From: an uncultured Clostridia bacterium
GTDB lineage: Bacteria > Bacillota > Clostridia > Oscillospirales > Acutalibacteraceae
Length of the DNA stretch: 17,152 bases
Direction of reading: 5' to 3'
Assembly: GCA_946042285.1 (NCBI GenBank)
Contig: CAMGDK010000018.1
Span: 1-17,152 of the forward strand
This document shows, piece after piece, positions 5,755-13,570 of this stretch. The position numbers and the translations under genes are program-made. The notes under the pieces were generated by a model that saw nothing but the letters and a program-made list of their open reading frames with translations, was not told the DNA's origin and searched no databases. Position 1 is the first letter of the stretch. Each line of letters starts with the position of its first letter.

Positions 5755-6711
5755 TTAGTCTTCTTCCTTGCTAAGTCCGAAACCGAGTGAGTCGAGCTTT
5801 GCAACGACTTCGTCAAGTGACTTACGTCCAAGGTTTCTGACCTTCATCATATCTTCTTCTGATTTACCGATTAAATCTTCAACTGTGTTAATACCTGCTC
5901 TCTTGAGACAGTTGAATGAACGAACGGAAAGATCAAGCTCTTCAATAGTCATCTCAAGAACCTTTTCCTTGCCATCGTCATCCTTTTCAACCATAATGTC
6001 CTGATTTCCGATTTCCTCGGAAAGATCAACAAAGAGCATTAAGTGGTCATTGAGAATTTTTGCAGCAAGTGAAGCTGCTTCGTCAGCCGGAATAGTACCG
6101 TCTGTCTCAATGTCGAGAATGAGCTTGTCGAGGTCAGTCTGCTGACCAACACGGGTGTTTTCAACAGTGTAGTTAACCTTAAGAACAGGTGTATAGATTG
6201 AGTCGATAGCAATTGTGCCGATCGGCAAATCCATAAGCTGCTTATTACGGTCACAAGGAACATAACCTCTGCCGTTGTTGGCAGTAAGCTCCATGTTTAC
6301 ACTTGCACCTTCATCAAGATAAGCGATGTGAAGGTCCGGATTAAGAATTTCAACATCAGCATCATGCTTAATATCAGCTGCTGTGATTTCTCCCTCTCCT
6401 GAAGCCTCGATATATAATGTCTTTGGCTCTTCATCGTGTATTTTGAGAATAACATTCTTAAGATTAAGAACAATCTCCGTTACATCCTCTTTTACATGAG
6501 GGATAGTTGAAAACTCGTGTAAAACACCATCAATCTTAACAGAAGTGATAGCATAGCCCGGAAGTGATGAAAGAAGAACTCTTCTCATACCGTTTCCAAG
6601 TGTTGTACCGAAGCCTCTTTCAAGTGGTTCAACAATAAATCTGCCTGTGCTACGACTTCCGACAGTAGATACATCTACAATCTCGATTTTAGGCTTATCA
6701 ATTTCGATCAT
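5755..6711 (-). CDS. rpoA: DNA-directed RNA polymerase subunit alpha
   Basis: 318 aa. The alpha subunit dimerises to start RNA polymerase assembly, and its C-terminal domain contacts UP elements and activators. The N-terminal assembly domain covers about 1-230, with the signature ERGFGTTLGNGMRRVLLSSL (31-50). An acidic flexible linker (about 236-250, EKDDDGKEK) leads to the C-terminal domain (about 253-312) with SVRSFNCLKRAGI, where R264 is equivalent to E. coli Arg265, and NLGRKSLDEV (293-302), which forms the helix-hairpin-helix DNA contact. It is transcribed between rpsD and rplQ as in other alpha operons. The ATG at 6711 has AGGAGG upstream. All domains are complete. Confidence 0.99.
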   Translation of the reverse strand: MIEIDKPKIEIVDVSTVGSRSTGRFIVEPLERGFGTTLGNGMRRVLLSSLPGYAITSVKIDGVLHEFSTIPHVKEDVTEIVLNLKNVILKIHDEEPKTLYIEASGEGEITAADIKHDADVEILNPDLHIAYLDEGASVNMELTANNGRGYVPCDRNKQLMDLPIGTIAIDSIYTPVLKVNYTVENTRVGQQTDLDKLILDIETDGTIPADEAASLAAKILNDHLMLFVDLSEEIGNQDIMVEKDDDGKEKVLEMTIEELDLSVRSFNCLKRAGINTVEDLIGKSEEDMMKVRNLGRKSLDEVVAKLDSLGFGLSKEED

Positions 6712-6777
6712 CTAAAAGCCTCCTAAAATAATTGTGTATTTTGTTACCGCTTAGCAAAAGCTGAAAAATATCAACTA

Positions 6778-7404
6778 TTACTTAGAGTAGAACTCAACGA
6801 TTAAATGCTCTTCAACAGGTGTTGCAATCTCATCTCTTTCAGGGAGCTTTACAACCTTTGCTTCCATAGCTTCCTTGTTTACCTCAATCCACTGAGGAAC
6901 CGGGCGTGAAGCATTAGACTCAACGAGAGTCTTAAACTCATCAGTAGATCTGCTTGTTTCCTTAACAGCAACTACATCACCGGCCTTAAGGAGATATGAT
7001 GGAATATCAACCTTAGCACCATTTACGGTAAAATGAGCATGGTTTACAAGCTGACGAGCCTGAGCTCTTGAGCTTGCCAATCCAGCTGTATATACAACAT
7101 TGTCAAGACGGCTCTCACAAATCTGAAGGAGATTTGTACCTGTTACGCCTGACTTACGCTCAGCCATAACGAAATACTTGTGGAACTGTCCCTCTGCGAT
7201 ACCATAGTAACGGCGCGCAGACTGCTTTGCACGAAGCTGAAGACCGTATTCTGAAGTCTTCTTTCTGTTCTGACCGTGCTGGCCAGGTGCGTATGAACGA
7301 CGCTCAATCGCACATTTGCCTGTATAACATCTGTCGCCCTTGAGGAAAAGCTTCTTTCCTTCACGGCGGCAAAGCTTACAAGCAGGTCCTGTATATCTTG
7401 CCAT
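6778..7404 (-). CDS. rpsD: 30S ribosomal protein S4 (zinc-type)
   Basis: 208 aa. S4 is a primary 16S rRNA binder at the 5' domain and, in E. coli and Bacillus, represses its own expression. The N-terminus carries four cysteines, C9, C12, C26 and C31, the zinc-coordinating set of the C+ form. The S4 RNA-binding domain (about 97-160) contains SRLDNVVYTAGLASSRAQARQ in two adjacent blocks and the HFTVNG turn. The C-terminus ends in HLIVEFYSK. It lies 24 nt downstream of rpsK, and 66 nt separate it from rpoA, the longest gap inside the alpha segment. In Bacillus rpsD is unlinked; here it stays in the operon as in most Clostridia. Confidence 0.99.
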   Translation of the reverse strand: MARYTGPACKLCRREGKKLFLKGDRCYTGKCAIERRSYAPGQHGQNRKKTSEYGLQLRAKQSARRYYGIAEGQFHKYFVMAERKSGVTGTNLLQICESRLDNVVYTAGLASSRAQARQLVNHAHFTVNGAKVDIPSYLLKAGDVVAVKETSRSTDEFKTLVESNASRPVPQWIEVNKEAMEAKVVKLPERDEIATPVEEHLIVEFYSK

Positions 7405-7428
7405 ATCAAGTAACCTCCAAGTTTTAAA

Positions 7429-7824
7429 CTATACGCGACGTCTTTTTGGCGGACGGCAGCCATTGTGTGGAATAGGAGTAACATCCTTAATAAGACTTAC
7501 TTCCAAACCTGCTGTCTGAAGAGCTCTGATAGCTGATTCACGACCTGAGCCCGGTCCCTTAACGTACACTTCAACAGTCTTCATACCGTAATCGGTAGCT
7601 GTTTTTGCAGCTGTTTCAGCAGCAGTTGCAGCAGCAAATGGAGTTGATTTTCTTGAGCCACGGAAGCCCATTTCACCAGCTGATGCCCATGATACTGCAT
7701 TGCCGTTCAAATCGGTAATTGTAACGATAGTGTTGTTGAAGGTTGATTGAATATGGACAGCACCACGCTCAATATTCTTCTTCTCACGACGCTTGCGTGA
7801 GCCTGTGGTCTTTTTAGTAGCCAT
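7429..7824 (-). CDS. rpsK: 30S ribosomal protein S11
   Basis: 131 aa. S11 sits on the platform of the small subunit near the 3' minor-domain rRNA and the mRNA exit site. Family features: the basic start (KKTTGSRKRREKKNIERG), AVHIQSTFNNTIVTITD, SWASAGEMGFRGSRKSTPFA, VYVKGPGSGRESAIRAL, and the invariant C-terminal PIPHNGCRPPKRRRV. An early PIPHNG Asn-Gly isoaspartate site known in this family is present. It lies 21 nt after rpsM with a GGAGGAAC-type site upstream. Confidence 0.99.
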   Translation of the reverse strand: MATKKTTGSRKRREKKNIERGAVHIQSTFNNTIVTITDLNGNAVSWASAGEMGFRGSRKSTPFAAATAAETAAKTATDYGMKTVEVYVKGPGSGRESAIRALQTAGLEVSLIKDVTPIPHNGCRPPKRRRV

Positions 7825-7845
7825 ACTTTATTGTTCCTCCTACTA

Positions 7846-8214
7846 TTATTTCTTCTTGTTTGCTATGGTCTTCTTTGGACCCTTGCGTGTACGGGCATTG
7901 TTCTTAGAAGTCTGTCCTCTAACAGGAAGGCCCTTTCTGTGCCTAACGCCACGATAGCAACCGATTTCAATAAGTCTCTTAATGTCAAAAGCTGTATCTC
8001 TGCGAAGATCACCTTCAACAGTGATGTTGTTTGTGATGTAATCGCTAAGCTTTTTAACATCGTCTTCAGTTAAATCTCTGCAACGAGTATCTGGATTGAT
8101 TCCTGTTGCTTCGATTACTTTAGTAGCAGTTGTGCGACCGATACCGTAAATATAGGTAAGGCCGATTTCTACTCTTTTATCATTAGGTAAGTCAACACCT
8201 GAAATACGTGCCAT
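7846..8214 (-). CDS. rpsM: 30S ribosomal protein S13
   Basis: 122 aa. S13 forms the head bridge to L5 and contacts P-site tRNA through its basic tail. It begins MARISGVDLPNDKRVEIGLT, has the helix-two-turn-helix segment YIYGIGRTTATKV, the signature GCYRGVRHRKGLPVRGQ, and the tail TRKGPKKTIANKKK that reaches the decoding centre. It lies 32 nt downstream of rpmJ with GGAGGT upstream of the ATG at 8214. Confidence 0.99.
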   Translation of the reverse strand: MARISGVDLPNDKRVEIGLTYIYGIGRTTATKVIEATGINPDTRCRDLTEDDVKKLSDYITNNITVEGDLRRDTAFDIKRLIEIGCYRGVRHRKGLPVRGQTSKNNARTRKGPKKTIANKKK

Positions 8215-8246
8215 TTTACAGATTACCTCCGTTTATTAGTTCAGGA

Positions 8247-8360
8247 TTAGCCCTGACGCTGCTTGTGCTTTGGATTTTCACAGATAACCATTACTTTTCC
8301 ATTGCGCTTGATTACTTTGCACTTATCGCAAATTTTCTTTACAGAAGGTCTTACTTTCAT
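8247..8360 (-). CDS. rpmJ: 50S ribosomal protein L36 (zinc-type)
   Basis: 37 aa, translated by hand from the minus strand: begins MKVRPSVKKICDKCKVIKRN and ends ENPKHKQRQG. The zinc ribbon uses C11, C14, C27 and H32, the classical C+ pattern. L36 is the smallest large-subunit protein and stabilises 23S rRNA near the peptidyl-transferase region. The ATG at 8358-8360 has AGGAGG upstream. It lies between infA and rpsM, its normal position, with 21 nt to infA and 32 nt to rpsM. Confidence 0.98.
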   Translation of the reverse strand: MKVRPSVKKICDKCKVIKRNGKVMVICENPKHKQRQG

Positions 8361-8381
8361 CTTGAATATCCTCCTAATATA

Positions 8382-8600
8382 TTACTTTGAGCGCCAAATT
8401 ATACGACCCTTTGTTAAATCGTACGGTGACATCTCAATCGTTACCTTATCACCGGGCAGTATGCGAATGTTGTTCATTCTAAGCTTACCGCTGATGTGGG
8501 CTGTTATAATGTGGCCGTTTTGTAATGTTACCTTGAAAGTAGTGTTTGGTAACACCTCAACCACTGTACCCTCAACTTCTATCATATCTGACTTTGACAT
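8382..8600 (-). CDS. infA: translation initiation factor IF-1
   Basis: 72 aa, the canonical length. A single S1/OB-fold domain binds the A site of the 30S subunit during initiation. Family segments: SDMIEVEGTVVEVLPNTTFKV in two adjacent blocks, NGHIITAHISGKLRMNNIRI, LPGDKVTIEMSPYDLTKGRI and the ending IWRSK. It lies 111 nt after map, the second-longest gap in the cluster, with GAGGT 5 nt upstream of the ATG. I saw no convincing promoter in that gap, though map-infA is a common internal promoter position. Confidence 0.99.
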   Translation of the reverse strand: MSKSDMIEVEGTVVEVLPNTTFKVTLQNGHIITAHISGKLRMNNIRILPGDKVTIEMSPYDLTKGRIIWRSK

Positions 8601-8711
8601 CTTATACCTCGCTAAAATTCAAATATACATTTACGATTGATGTTTATTTAATTAACTGGAATCACATTACGGCGTTGTCATTGACCGTCGCCAGCAATTG
8701 ATATATAAGCT
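8601..8711 (-). other. map-infA intergenic gap without the usual KOW-domain gene
   Basis: 111 nt. Many Clostridia and Bacilli carry a small KOW-domain ribosomal-like gene between map and infA. No open frame of that kind is present here. The gap holds only an imperfect hairpin at 8671-8692 (4-bp GGCG/CGCC outer stem) without a T-run, and an AT-rich stretch before infA. No clear promoter or terminator is seen. Confidence 0.5.
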
Positions 8712-9461
8712 TTAGACCTTAGTCATAATCACAGGACCGTTCGCTGTGATGGCAACCGTATGCTCAAAATGAGCAGAAAGCTTGCCGTCGGCAGTTTTAA
8801 CTGTCCATCCGTCTGAAAGCTGTTTAACCTTATAGGTTCCCAGATTTATCATTGGTTCAATTGCCAATGTCATTCCGGGTAACAGTCTGATACCACGACC
8901 TGCGTGACCGAAGTTTGGTACGCTTGGTTCTTCATGAAGCTTTGTGCCTACACCGTGACCTACATATTCACGGACAACACCGAATCCACGCTCCTCACAG
9001 TAGCCTTGCACTGCTGCGGAAATATCACCGATTCTGTTGCCGGGGATAGCCTGCTCAATACCTAAATAAAGGCTTTCGCGGGTTGTATCCATCAGCCGCT
9101 TTGCCTCGGGAGAGCAAGTCCCGCAGGCAAATGTGGCAGCATTATCGCCGTTATATCCGTTCTTTGCAGCACCAAGATCTATGCTGACTATATCGCCGTC
9201 CTTGAGGATACGATCTTTTTTTGGAATACCGTGGATAACTTCATCGTTTATAGATATACATGCGGTAGCAGGAAAGCCGCCGTAGTTAAGAAAGTTCGGC
9301 TCTGCGCCGCGCTTCTTAATAAGCTTGTAAGCTATCTCGTCAATCTCTTTTGTTGAGACGCCGGGCTTAACTGCTTCACCCGCCACCAGTAATGCTTCAG
9401 CCGATATTTGACAAGCCTCTTTCATAAGCTCGAGCTCACGGCTGCTTTTAAGCACTATCAT
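8712..9461 (-). CDS. map: methionine aminopeptidase, type I
   Basis: 249 aa. Removes the initiator methionine from nascent proteins with small second residues. The pita-bread metal site is complete: D95 (SIDLG), D106 (NGDNAAT), H169 (GHGVG), E202 (AIEPM) and E233 (HFEHT). H77 (EVIHGIP) is the conserved substrate-contact histidine. There is no N-terminal SH3-binding zinc extension, so it is the short type Ia form. The ATG at 9461 is chosen because GGAGG lies 6 nt upstream and the family start (MIVLKSSREL) fits. Frames extending to 9533 run into adk and are not real. It starts 1 nt after the adk stop. Confidence 0.98.
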   Translation of the reverse strand: MIVLKSSRELELMKEACQISAEALLVAGEAVKPGVSTKEIDEIAYKLIKKRGAEPNFLNYGGFPATACISINDEVIHGIPKKDRILKDGDIVSIDLGAAKNGYNGDNAATFACGTCSPEAKRLMDTTRESLYLGIEQAIPGNRIGDISAAVQGYCEERGFGVVREYVGHGVGTKLHEEPSVPNFGHAGRGIRLLPGMTLAIEPMINLGTYKVKQLSDGWTVKTADGKLSAHFEHTVAITANGPVIMTKV

Positions 9462-9462
9462 G

Positions 9463-10095
9463 TTAATCCTCCAATGCCTTAAAGACGAGCGCTGTTGTAT
9501 CAGCAACCTCCTCCTGACCTTCAACGATAACAAGCTTACCGAGCTTGCTGTAAAAATCCTTGAGAGGCTCAGTCATCTCGTGGTATTCAACCAAACGAGC
9601 CTGAACTGTTTCAGGAGCGTCGTCCTTACGCTGAATAAGTTCGCCGCCGCAAGCATCGCAAACGCCTTCCTTTGCAGGCTTCTTATACTCAATATGATAA
9701 GAATTAGCACAGTTTGCACACACTCTGCGACCGCTCATTCTCTTGGTGATTGCTTCGTCAGCAACCTCAATATCGAGAACCTTATCGATTTCAACTCCCA
9801 TATCCTCAAGAGCCTGAGCCTGAGGAATTGTTCTTGGGAAACCGTCGAGAATGAATCCGTTTTTACAGTCATCTTCTTTAACTCTGTCTTGAATAATACC
9901 AATAATAATATCATCGGAAACAAGCTGACCGGCATCCATGAATGCCTTTGCCTTTAAGCCTAACTCTGTGCCTGCTTTAACTGCTGCACGAAGAATGTTA
10001 CCGGTTGATATTGCCGGAATACCGAATTTTTCAACAATCTTTTCTGCCTGTGTGCCTTTGCCGGCACCCGGAGCTCCGAGAAGAATAAGTTTCAT
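9463..10095 (-). CDS. adk: adenylate kinase (zinc-lid form)
   Basis: 210 aa. Interconverts ATP + AMP and 2 ADP in the cytoplasm. The P-loop GAPGAGKGT is at 7-15, the AMP-site segment STGNILRAA at 30-38, and the FILDGFPRT motif at 81-89. The LID (about 122-159) carries four cysteines, C126, C129, C146 and C149, which bind zinc in Gram-positive enzymes, followed by QRKDDAPETVQARL. It is the long form. It lies 18 nt downstream of secY with AAAGGAG 7 nt before the ATG at 10095, and directly abuts map. The secY-adk-map order is typical of Firmicutes. Confidence 0.99.
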   Translation of the reverse strand: MKLILLGAPGAGKGTQAEKIVEKFGIPAISTGNILRAAVKAGTELGLKAKAFMDAGQLVSDDIIIGIIQDRVKEDDCKNGFILDGFPRTIPQAQALEDMGVEIDKVLDIEVADEAITKRMSGRRVCANCANSYHIEYKKPAKEGVCDACGGELIQRKDDAPETVQARLVEYHEMTEPLKDFYSKLGKLVIVEGQEEVADTTALVFKALED

Positions 10096-10113
10096 AATTA
10101 TACTCCTTTTGTA

Positions 10114-11463
10114 TTAGTCAAGGAAGCCCTTGTAATGACGCATCATCATCTGTGATTCGAGCTGACGAACAGTTTCAAGAGCAACACCGCACATAATGAT
10201 AAGTGAAGTACCGCCGAGTGAAATTGTCATACCGCCGTCGTTACCACCCTCTGTAAGAGGCTTGATTGCCATGTCGCAAACAAGTGAGTAAACAATTGGG
10301 AACAATGCGATAACCGAAAGCATCAAAGCACCGATAAGTGTAAGCCTTGAAAGAACTCTGAGAATATAGTCAGAGGTTGGCTTACCGGGACGGATACCCG
10401 GAATTGCGCCGTTATTCTTACGAAGATTGTTTGCCATTTCTATCGGGTTGTACTGAATTGTACTGTAGAAATAAGCAAAGAATATGATAAGCAAGAAATA
10501 CATAAGTGCATACCACCATGAGTCACCCTGGAATGCCTTAAAGAACTTCTCCCAGAAGGTGCCCTCGTATTTGCTTGCCGAAAGGAACATTTGAACTGTT
10601 CCCGGTAATGAGAGAATTGACGAAGCGAAGATTACAGGAAGTACGCCGCTCATGTTAACCTTAATAGGCATGTGAGTTGACTGACCGCCCATCATCTTTC
10701 TGCCGACTACGCGCTTTGCATAGCTGATTGGAAGTCTTCTCTCTGAATTGTCCATAAATACGATGTATGCAATCATAAGAAGGAATACAACGCATACAAC
10801 AGGAACGAGTATTCTGTAAACAAGTCTTCCTGTATCAAGATACTGGAATAACTGCTTAATGAGTGTCGGGAAACGAGATACGATACCTGCGAAAAGGATA
10901 ATGGAAATACCGTTACCGATACCGCTGATTGTAATCTGCTCACCGAGCCACATGATAACTGCTGTACCTGCTGTGAGAACAAGAACAATAACTACTGCCT
11001 GAAATACAGCGTCAAAGCCTGTGAAGGCTGAGCCGTCAGCTGCAGTCATAAGATAGTTGTTTGCACGGAGATAGAAGTAATAAGCAAGTGACTGGAGAAT
11101 ACCGAGTCCTACTGTTACGAAACGGGTGATTGAAGCAATCTTCTTTCTACCCTCTTCGCCCTCCTTCTGTAATCTCTCGAGTGCAGGAATTGCAACTGCA
11201 AGGAGCTGCATGATAATTGAAGAGTTGATGTACGGTGTGATTGACATAGCAAAAATAGTTCCGTATGTGAATGCACTACCTGTCATCAAGCTGAGATATG
11301 TGAGAATTGTGTTGCCTTTACCAACACTGATTTCATCAACAATGTTGAGGAATGGTACCGGAATGACTGAACCAATTCTAAAAACGAGGATAATGAATGC
11401 AGTAAAAAGTAATTTCTTACGGATTTCTGCAACCTTCCACGCATTGATGATGGTTTTAATCAT
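10114..11463 (-). CDS. secY: protein translocase subunit SecY
   Basis: 449 aa, polytopic inner-membrane channel of the Sec translocon with about 10 transmembrane helices. Family segments: the start IINAWKVAEIRKKLLFTAF, the plug-region helix around SVIPVPFLN, TPYINSSIIMQLL (helix 2), LERLQKEGEEGRKKI (first long cytoplasmic loop), VVGRKMMGGQSTHMPIK (about helix 6-7), NPIEMANNLRKNNGAIPGIRPG (cytoplasmic loop C5, with conserved Arg) and the C-terminus. The ATG at 11463 overlaps the rplO stop as TAATG, and its Shine-Dalgarno GGAGGTG is encoded by the last rplO codons, so translation is coupled. Confidence 0.99.
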   Translation of the reverse strand: MIKTIINAWKVAEIRKKLLFTAFIILVFRIGSVIPVPFLNIVDEISVGKGNTILTYLSLMTGSAFTYGTIFAMSITPYINSSIIMQLLAVAIPALERLQKEGEEGRKKIASITRFVTVGLGILQSLAYYFYLRANNYLMTAADGSAFTGFDAVFQAVVIVLVLTAGTAVIMWLGEQITISGIGNGISIILFAGIVSRFPTLIKQLFQYLDTGRLVYRILVPVVCVVFLLMIAYIVFMDNSERRLPISYAKRVVGRKMMGGQSTHMPIKVNMSGVLPVIFASSILSLPGTVQMFLSASKYEGTFWEKFFKAFQGDSWWYALMYFLLIIFFAYFYSTIQYNPIEMANNLRKNNGAIPGIRPGKPTSDYILRVLSRLTLIGALMLSVIALFPIVYSLVCDMAIKPLTEGGNDGGMTISLGGTSLIIMCGVALETVRQLESQMMMRHYKGFLD

Positions 11464-11906
11464 TAGAGCACCTCCACCTTGCCACCGGCAGCTTCAATCT
11501 TAGCCTTAGCCGACTCACTGATAGCTGTTACCTTAACAGTAAGAGCCTTTGTGATTTCGCCTTTACCAAGAACCTTAACGCCATCAAGTGTCTTCTTAAT
11601 AAGACCTACTGCCTTGAGGCTCTGTGCATCAACAACTGCACCATCCTCAAATCTGTCATTAAGAGCTGATACATTTACTGTTGCATACTCAGTAGCAAAG
11701 ATGTTGTTAAATCCTCTCTTCGGTACGCGTCTTTGAAGCGGCATCTGACCACCCTCAAAGCCGGGACGTCTGCTGTAGCCTGAACGCGACTTAGCACCCT
11801 TCTGACCTTTACCGGAGGTCTTACCCTGTCCTGAAGCAGTACCTCTACCTACTCTTTTTACGCTCTTCTTTGAGCCCTCTGCAGGAGAAAGTTCATGTAA
11901 TTTCAT
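11463..11906 (-). CDS. rplO: 50S ribosomal protein L15
   Basis: 147 aa. L15 binds late in large-subunit assembly and organises several 23S domains. It starts MKLHELSPAEGSKKSVKRVG, continues with the Gly-Lys-rich extension (GRGTASGQGKTSGKGQKGAKSR in successive segments), has the family motif RPGFEGGQMPLQRRVPKRGF, and ends in the globular C-terminal domain (AKIEAAGGKVEVL). It lies 18 nt after rpmD and overlaps secY by one base (TAATG). Confidence 0.99.
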   Translation of the reverse strand: MKLHELSPAEGSKKSVKRVGRGTASGQGKTSGKGQKGAKSRSGYSRRPGFEGGQMPLQRRVPKRGFNNIFATEYATVNVSALNDRFEDGAVVDAQSLKAVGLIKKTLDGVKVLGKGEITKALTVKVTAISESAKAKIEAAGGKVEVL

Positions 11907-11924
11907 ATCAACTGCACCTCCCCT

Positions 11925-12104
11925 TTATTCTTCTACGATTGTTACAAGGTGAGCAATCTTAGCGAGCTTACCCTGAGTCTGCGCATTGTCCGGCTGAACA
12001 GTTACGTTGCCGATTTTGCGAAGACCGAGAGAGTGGGCTGTGGCAATCTGGTCTTTCTTACTGCCGATTAAGCTCTTTGTAAGCTTGATTTTAATATCTG
12101 CCAT
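11925..12104 (-). CDS. rpmD: 50S ribosomal protein L30
   Basis: 59 aa. Small L30 with the family order IKIKLTKSLIGSKKDQIATA, LGLRKIGNVTVQPDN, and a C-terminal VTIVEE. It binds 23S rRNA near the 5S RNA side of the large subunit. The ATG at 12104 is chosen because GGAGGG lies 8 nt upstream. An in-frame GTG at 12113 overlaps that site and cannot be the main start. The site itself begins in the stop codon of rpsE (TTAAGGAGGG), so the two genes are tightly coupled. Confidence 0.98.
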   Translation of the reverse strand: MADIKIKLTKSLIGSKKDQIATAHSLGLRKIGNVTVQPDNAQTQGKLAKIAHLVTIVEE

Positions 12105-12118
12105 TTTCCACACCCTCC

Positions 12119-12619
12119 TTAACCTAAAATTTCTTTAGTTGACTTGCCTCTTACAGCAGCAACCTCGTCTGCTGTACGGAGCTGACTCAAGCCATTGATT
12201 GTTGCTCTTACAACATTGCAAGGATTGTTTGAACGGATAGCCTTTGTTCTGATGTCTGCGATGCCGACTGTTTCAACAACGGCACGAACAGGACCGCCGG
12301 CGATAACACCGGTACCCTTTGGAGCAGGCATAAGAAGAACCTCGCCGGCACCAAACTTACCCTTAACCTCATGAGGAATTGTTGTACCTCTGAGAGCAAC
12401 CTTAATTACATTTTTCTTTGCATCCTCGATACCCTTGCGGATAGCATCAGGAACTTCGCCTGACTTACCGATACCGAAGCCTACAAGACCTTTGCCGTCA
12501 CCAACTACTACGAGAGCTGAGAATTTGAAAATTCTACCACCCTTTACAGTCTTTGATACACGGTTAATAGTAACAACTCTTTCTTCAAGTTCCATTGAAG
12601 ATACGTCAATCTTTGCCAT
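12119..12619 (-). CDS. rpsE: 30S ribosomal protein S5
   Basis: 166 aa. S5 lines the mRNA entry site and affects decoding accuracy. The double-stranded RNA-binding-like N-terminal domain contains RVVTINRVSKTVKGGRIFKF and SALVVVGDGKGLVGFGIGKS; the V-K-G-G-R loop, where spectinomycin-resistance changes arise in other bacteria, has the sensitive sequence. The C-terminal domain has VLLMPAPKGTGVIAGGPVRA, the region of ram-type mutations in E. coli. It is complete and lies 18 nt downstream of rplR. Confidence 0.99.
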   Translation of the reverse strand: MAKIDVSSMELEERVVTINRVSKTVKGGRIFKFSALVVVGDGKGLVGFGIGKSGEVPDAIRKGIEDAKKNVIKVALRGTTIPHEVKGKFGAGEVLLMPAPKGTGVIAGGPVRAVVETVGIADIRTKAIRSNNPCNVVRATINGLSQLRTADEVAAVRGKSTKEILG

Positions 12620-12637
12620 AAAAATTTTCCTCCTTCG

Positions 12638-12997
12638 TTAGAACTTAAGTCCGCCCTCACGAGCGCCGTCAGCAACTGCTGCCACACGACCGTGATACAC
12701 GTAACCGCCACGGTCAAATACGCACTCTTCAATGCCCTTTGCCATAGCTCTTTCTGCCAATGTCTTACCAACAGCCTTAGCTGCCTCTACGTTACCGCCG
12801 TACTGAGTAAATTCCTTCTCAACTGTTGAAGCAGTTACAAGTGTTACACCTGCAACATCGTCGATCAACTGAACGTAAATATTGCTGAGAGAGCGATATA
12901 CGTTAAGTCTTGGACATTCAGCAGTACCGCTGATTTTGCCACGAACTCTTGTGTGGCGCTTTTTTCTTGCTTTGTTAGCATCTTGTCTTGAAACCAT
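12638..12997 (-). CDS. rplR: 50S ribosomal protein L18
   Basis: 119 aa. L18 binds 5S rRNA and anchors it to the large subunit. It has a basic N-terminal arm (KARKKRHTRVRGKISGT) for RNA contact, then RLNVYRSLSNIYVQLIDD, TASTVEKEF, and the C-terminal motif FDRGGYVYHGRVAAVADGAREGG in two blocks, typical of the family. It lies 18 nt after rplF with a GGGAGTG-type ribosome binding site. Confidence 0.99.
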   Translation of the reverse strand: MVSRQDANKARKKRHTRVRGKISGTAECPRLNVYRSLSNIYVQLIDDVAGVTLVTASTVEKEFTQYGGNVEAAKAVGKTLAERAMAKGIEECVFDRGGYVYHGRVAAVADGAREGGLKF

Positions 12998-13015
12998 TGT
13001 ATTTCACTCCCTTCC

Positions 13016-13555
13016 TTATTTCTTACCTGCTTTTCCTTCTTTACGACGGATGTGCTCTTCAGCGTACTTAATACCCTTGCCCTTATATGGCTCCGGTGGT
13101 CTCTTTTCGCGAATTTGAGCTGCGAACTGACCGACTGCCTGCTTGTCAGCACCGCTAACAACGATAGCATTTGCTGATGGGCATTCAATCTTAACGCCTT
13201 CTGGAGCTTCCATGGTAACCTGATGTGAGAATCCAAGGTTCATTACAAGTGTGTTGCCCTGAAGCTGAACTCTGTAACCTACACCGTTTACCTCTAAATT
13301 CTTCTTAAAGCCCTCTGTAACACCTGTTACCATGTTAGCAATAAGTGTACGAGTAAGACCGTGAAGAGATCTGTTTTCTTTAGCATCGTTAGGTCTGCTA
13401 ACGATGATTTCACTGCCTTCAACGCTGATCTGCATATTAGGATGAGCATCCATTGAAAGAGTACCGTTTGGTCCCTTTACAGTAACAGCATTACCGTTAA
13501 GGTTAACCTCAACGCCGGCAGGAATTGTAATAGGCTTTAAACCAATTCTTGACAT
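13016..13555 (-). CDS. rplF: 50S ribosomal protein L6
   Basis: 179 aa. L6 has two repeated alpha/beta domains and lies at the base of the L7/L12 stalk near the sarcin-ricin loop. It begins MSRIGLKPITIPAGVEV, with VTVKGPNGTLSM (about 29-40) and, in the C-terminal half, the strongly conserved rRNA-contact segment KRPPEPYKGKGIKYAEEHIR followed by RKEGKAGKK. It is complete and lies 15 nt after rpsH. Confidence 0.99.
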   Translation of the reverse strand: MSRIGLKPITIPAGVEVNLNGNAVTVKGPNGTLSMDAHPNMQISVEGSEIIVSRPNDAKENRSLHGLTRTLIANMVTGVTEGFKKNLEVNGVGYRVQLQGNTLVMNLGFSHQVTMEAPEGVKIECPSANAIVVSGADKQAVGQFAAQIREKRPPEPYKGKGIKYAEEHIRRKEGKAGKK

Positions 13556-13570
13556 CCTGACTGTTCCTCC

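Noticed and set aside
6712..6777. Internal promoter between rpsD and rpoA
   Set aside because: The best candidate (TTGCTA, 17 bp, CAATTA) has a poor -10 and no supporting features.
8671..8692. Hairpin in the map-infA gap as a terminator or riboswitch
   Set aside because: Only a 4-bp outer stem with an internal loop, and no T-tract; too weak to call.
9462..9533. N-terminal extension of map into adk
   Set aside because: The extra 24 residues are out-of-frame adk codons, and the ATG at 9461 has a good GGAGG site and the family N-terminus.
9460..9957. Plus-strand open frame of 165 codons opposite adk
   Set aside because: Long by chance opposite a conserved gene; the protein has no recognisable features and no start signals precede it.
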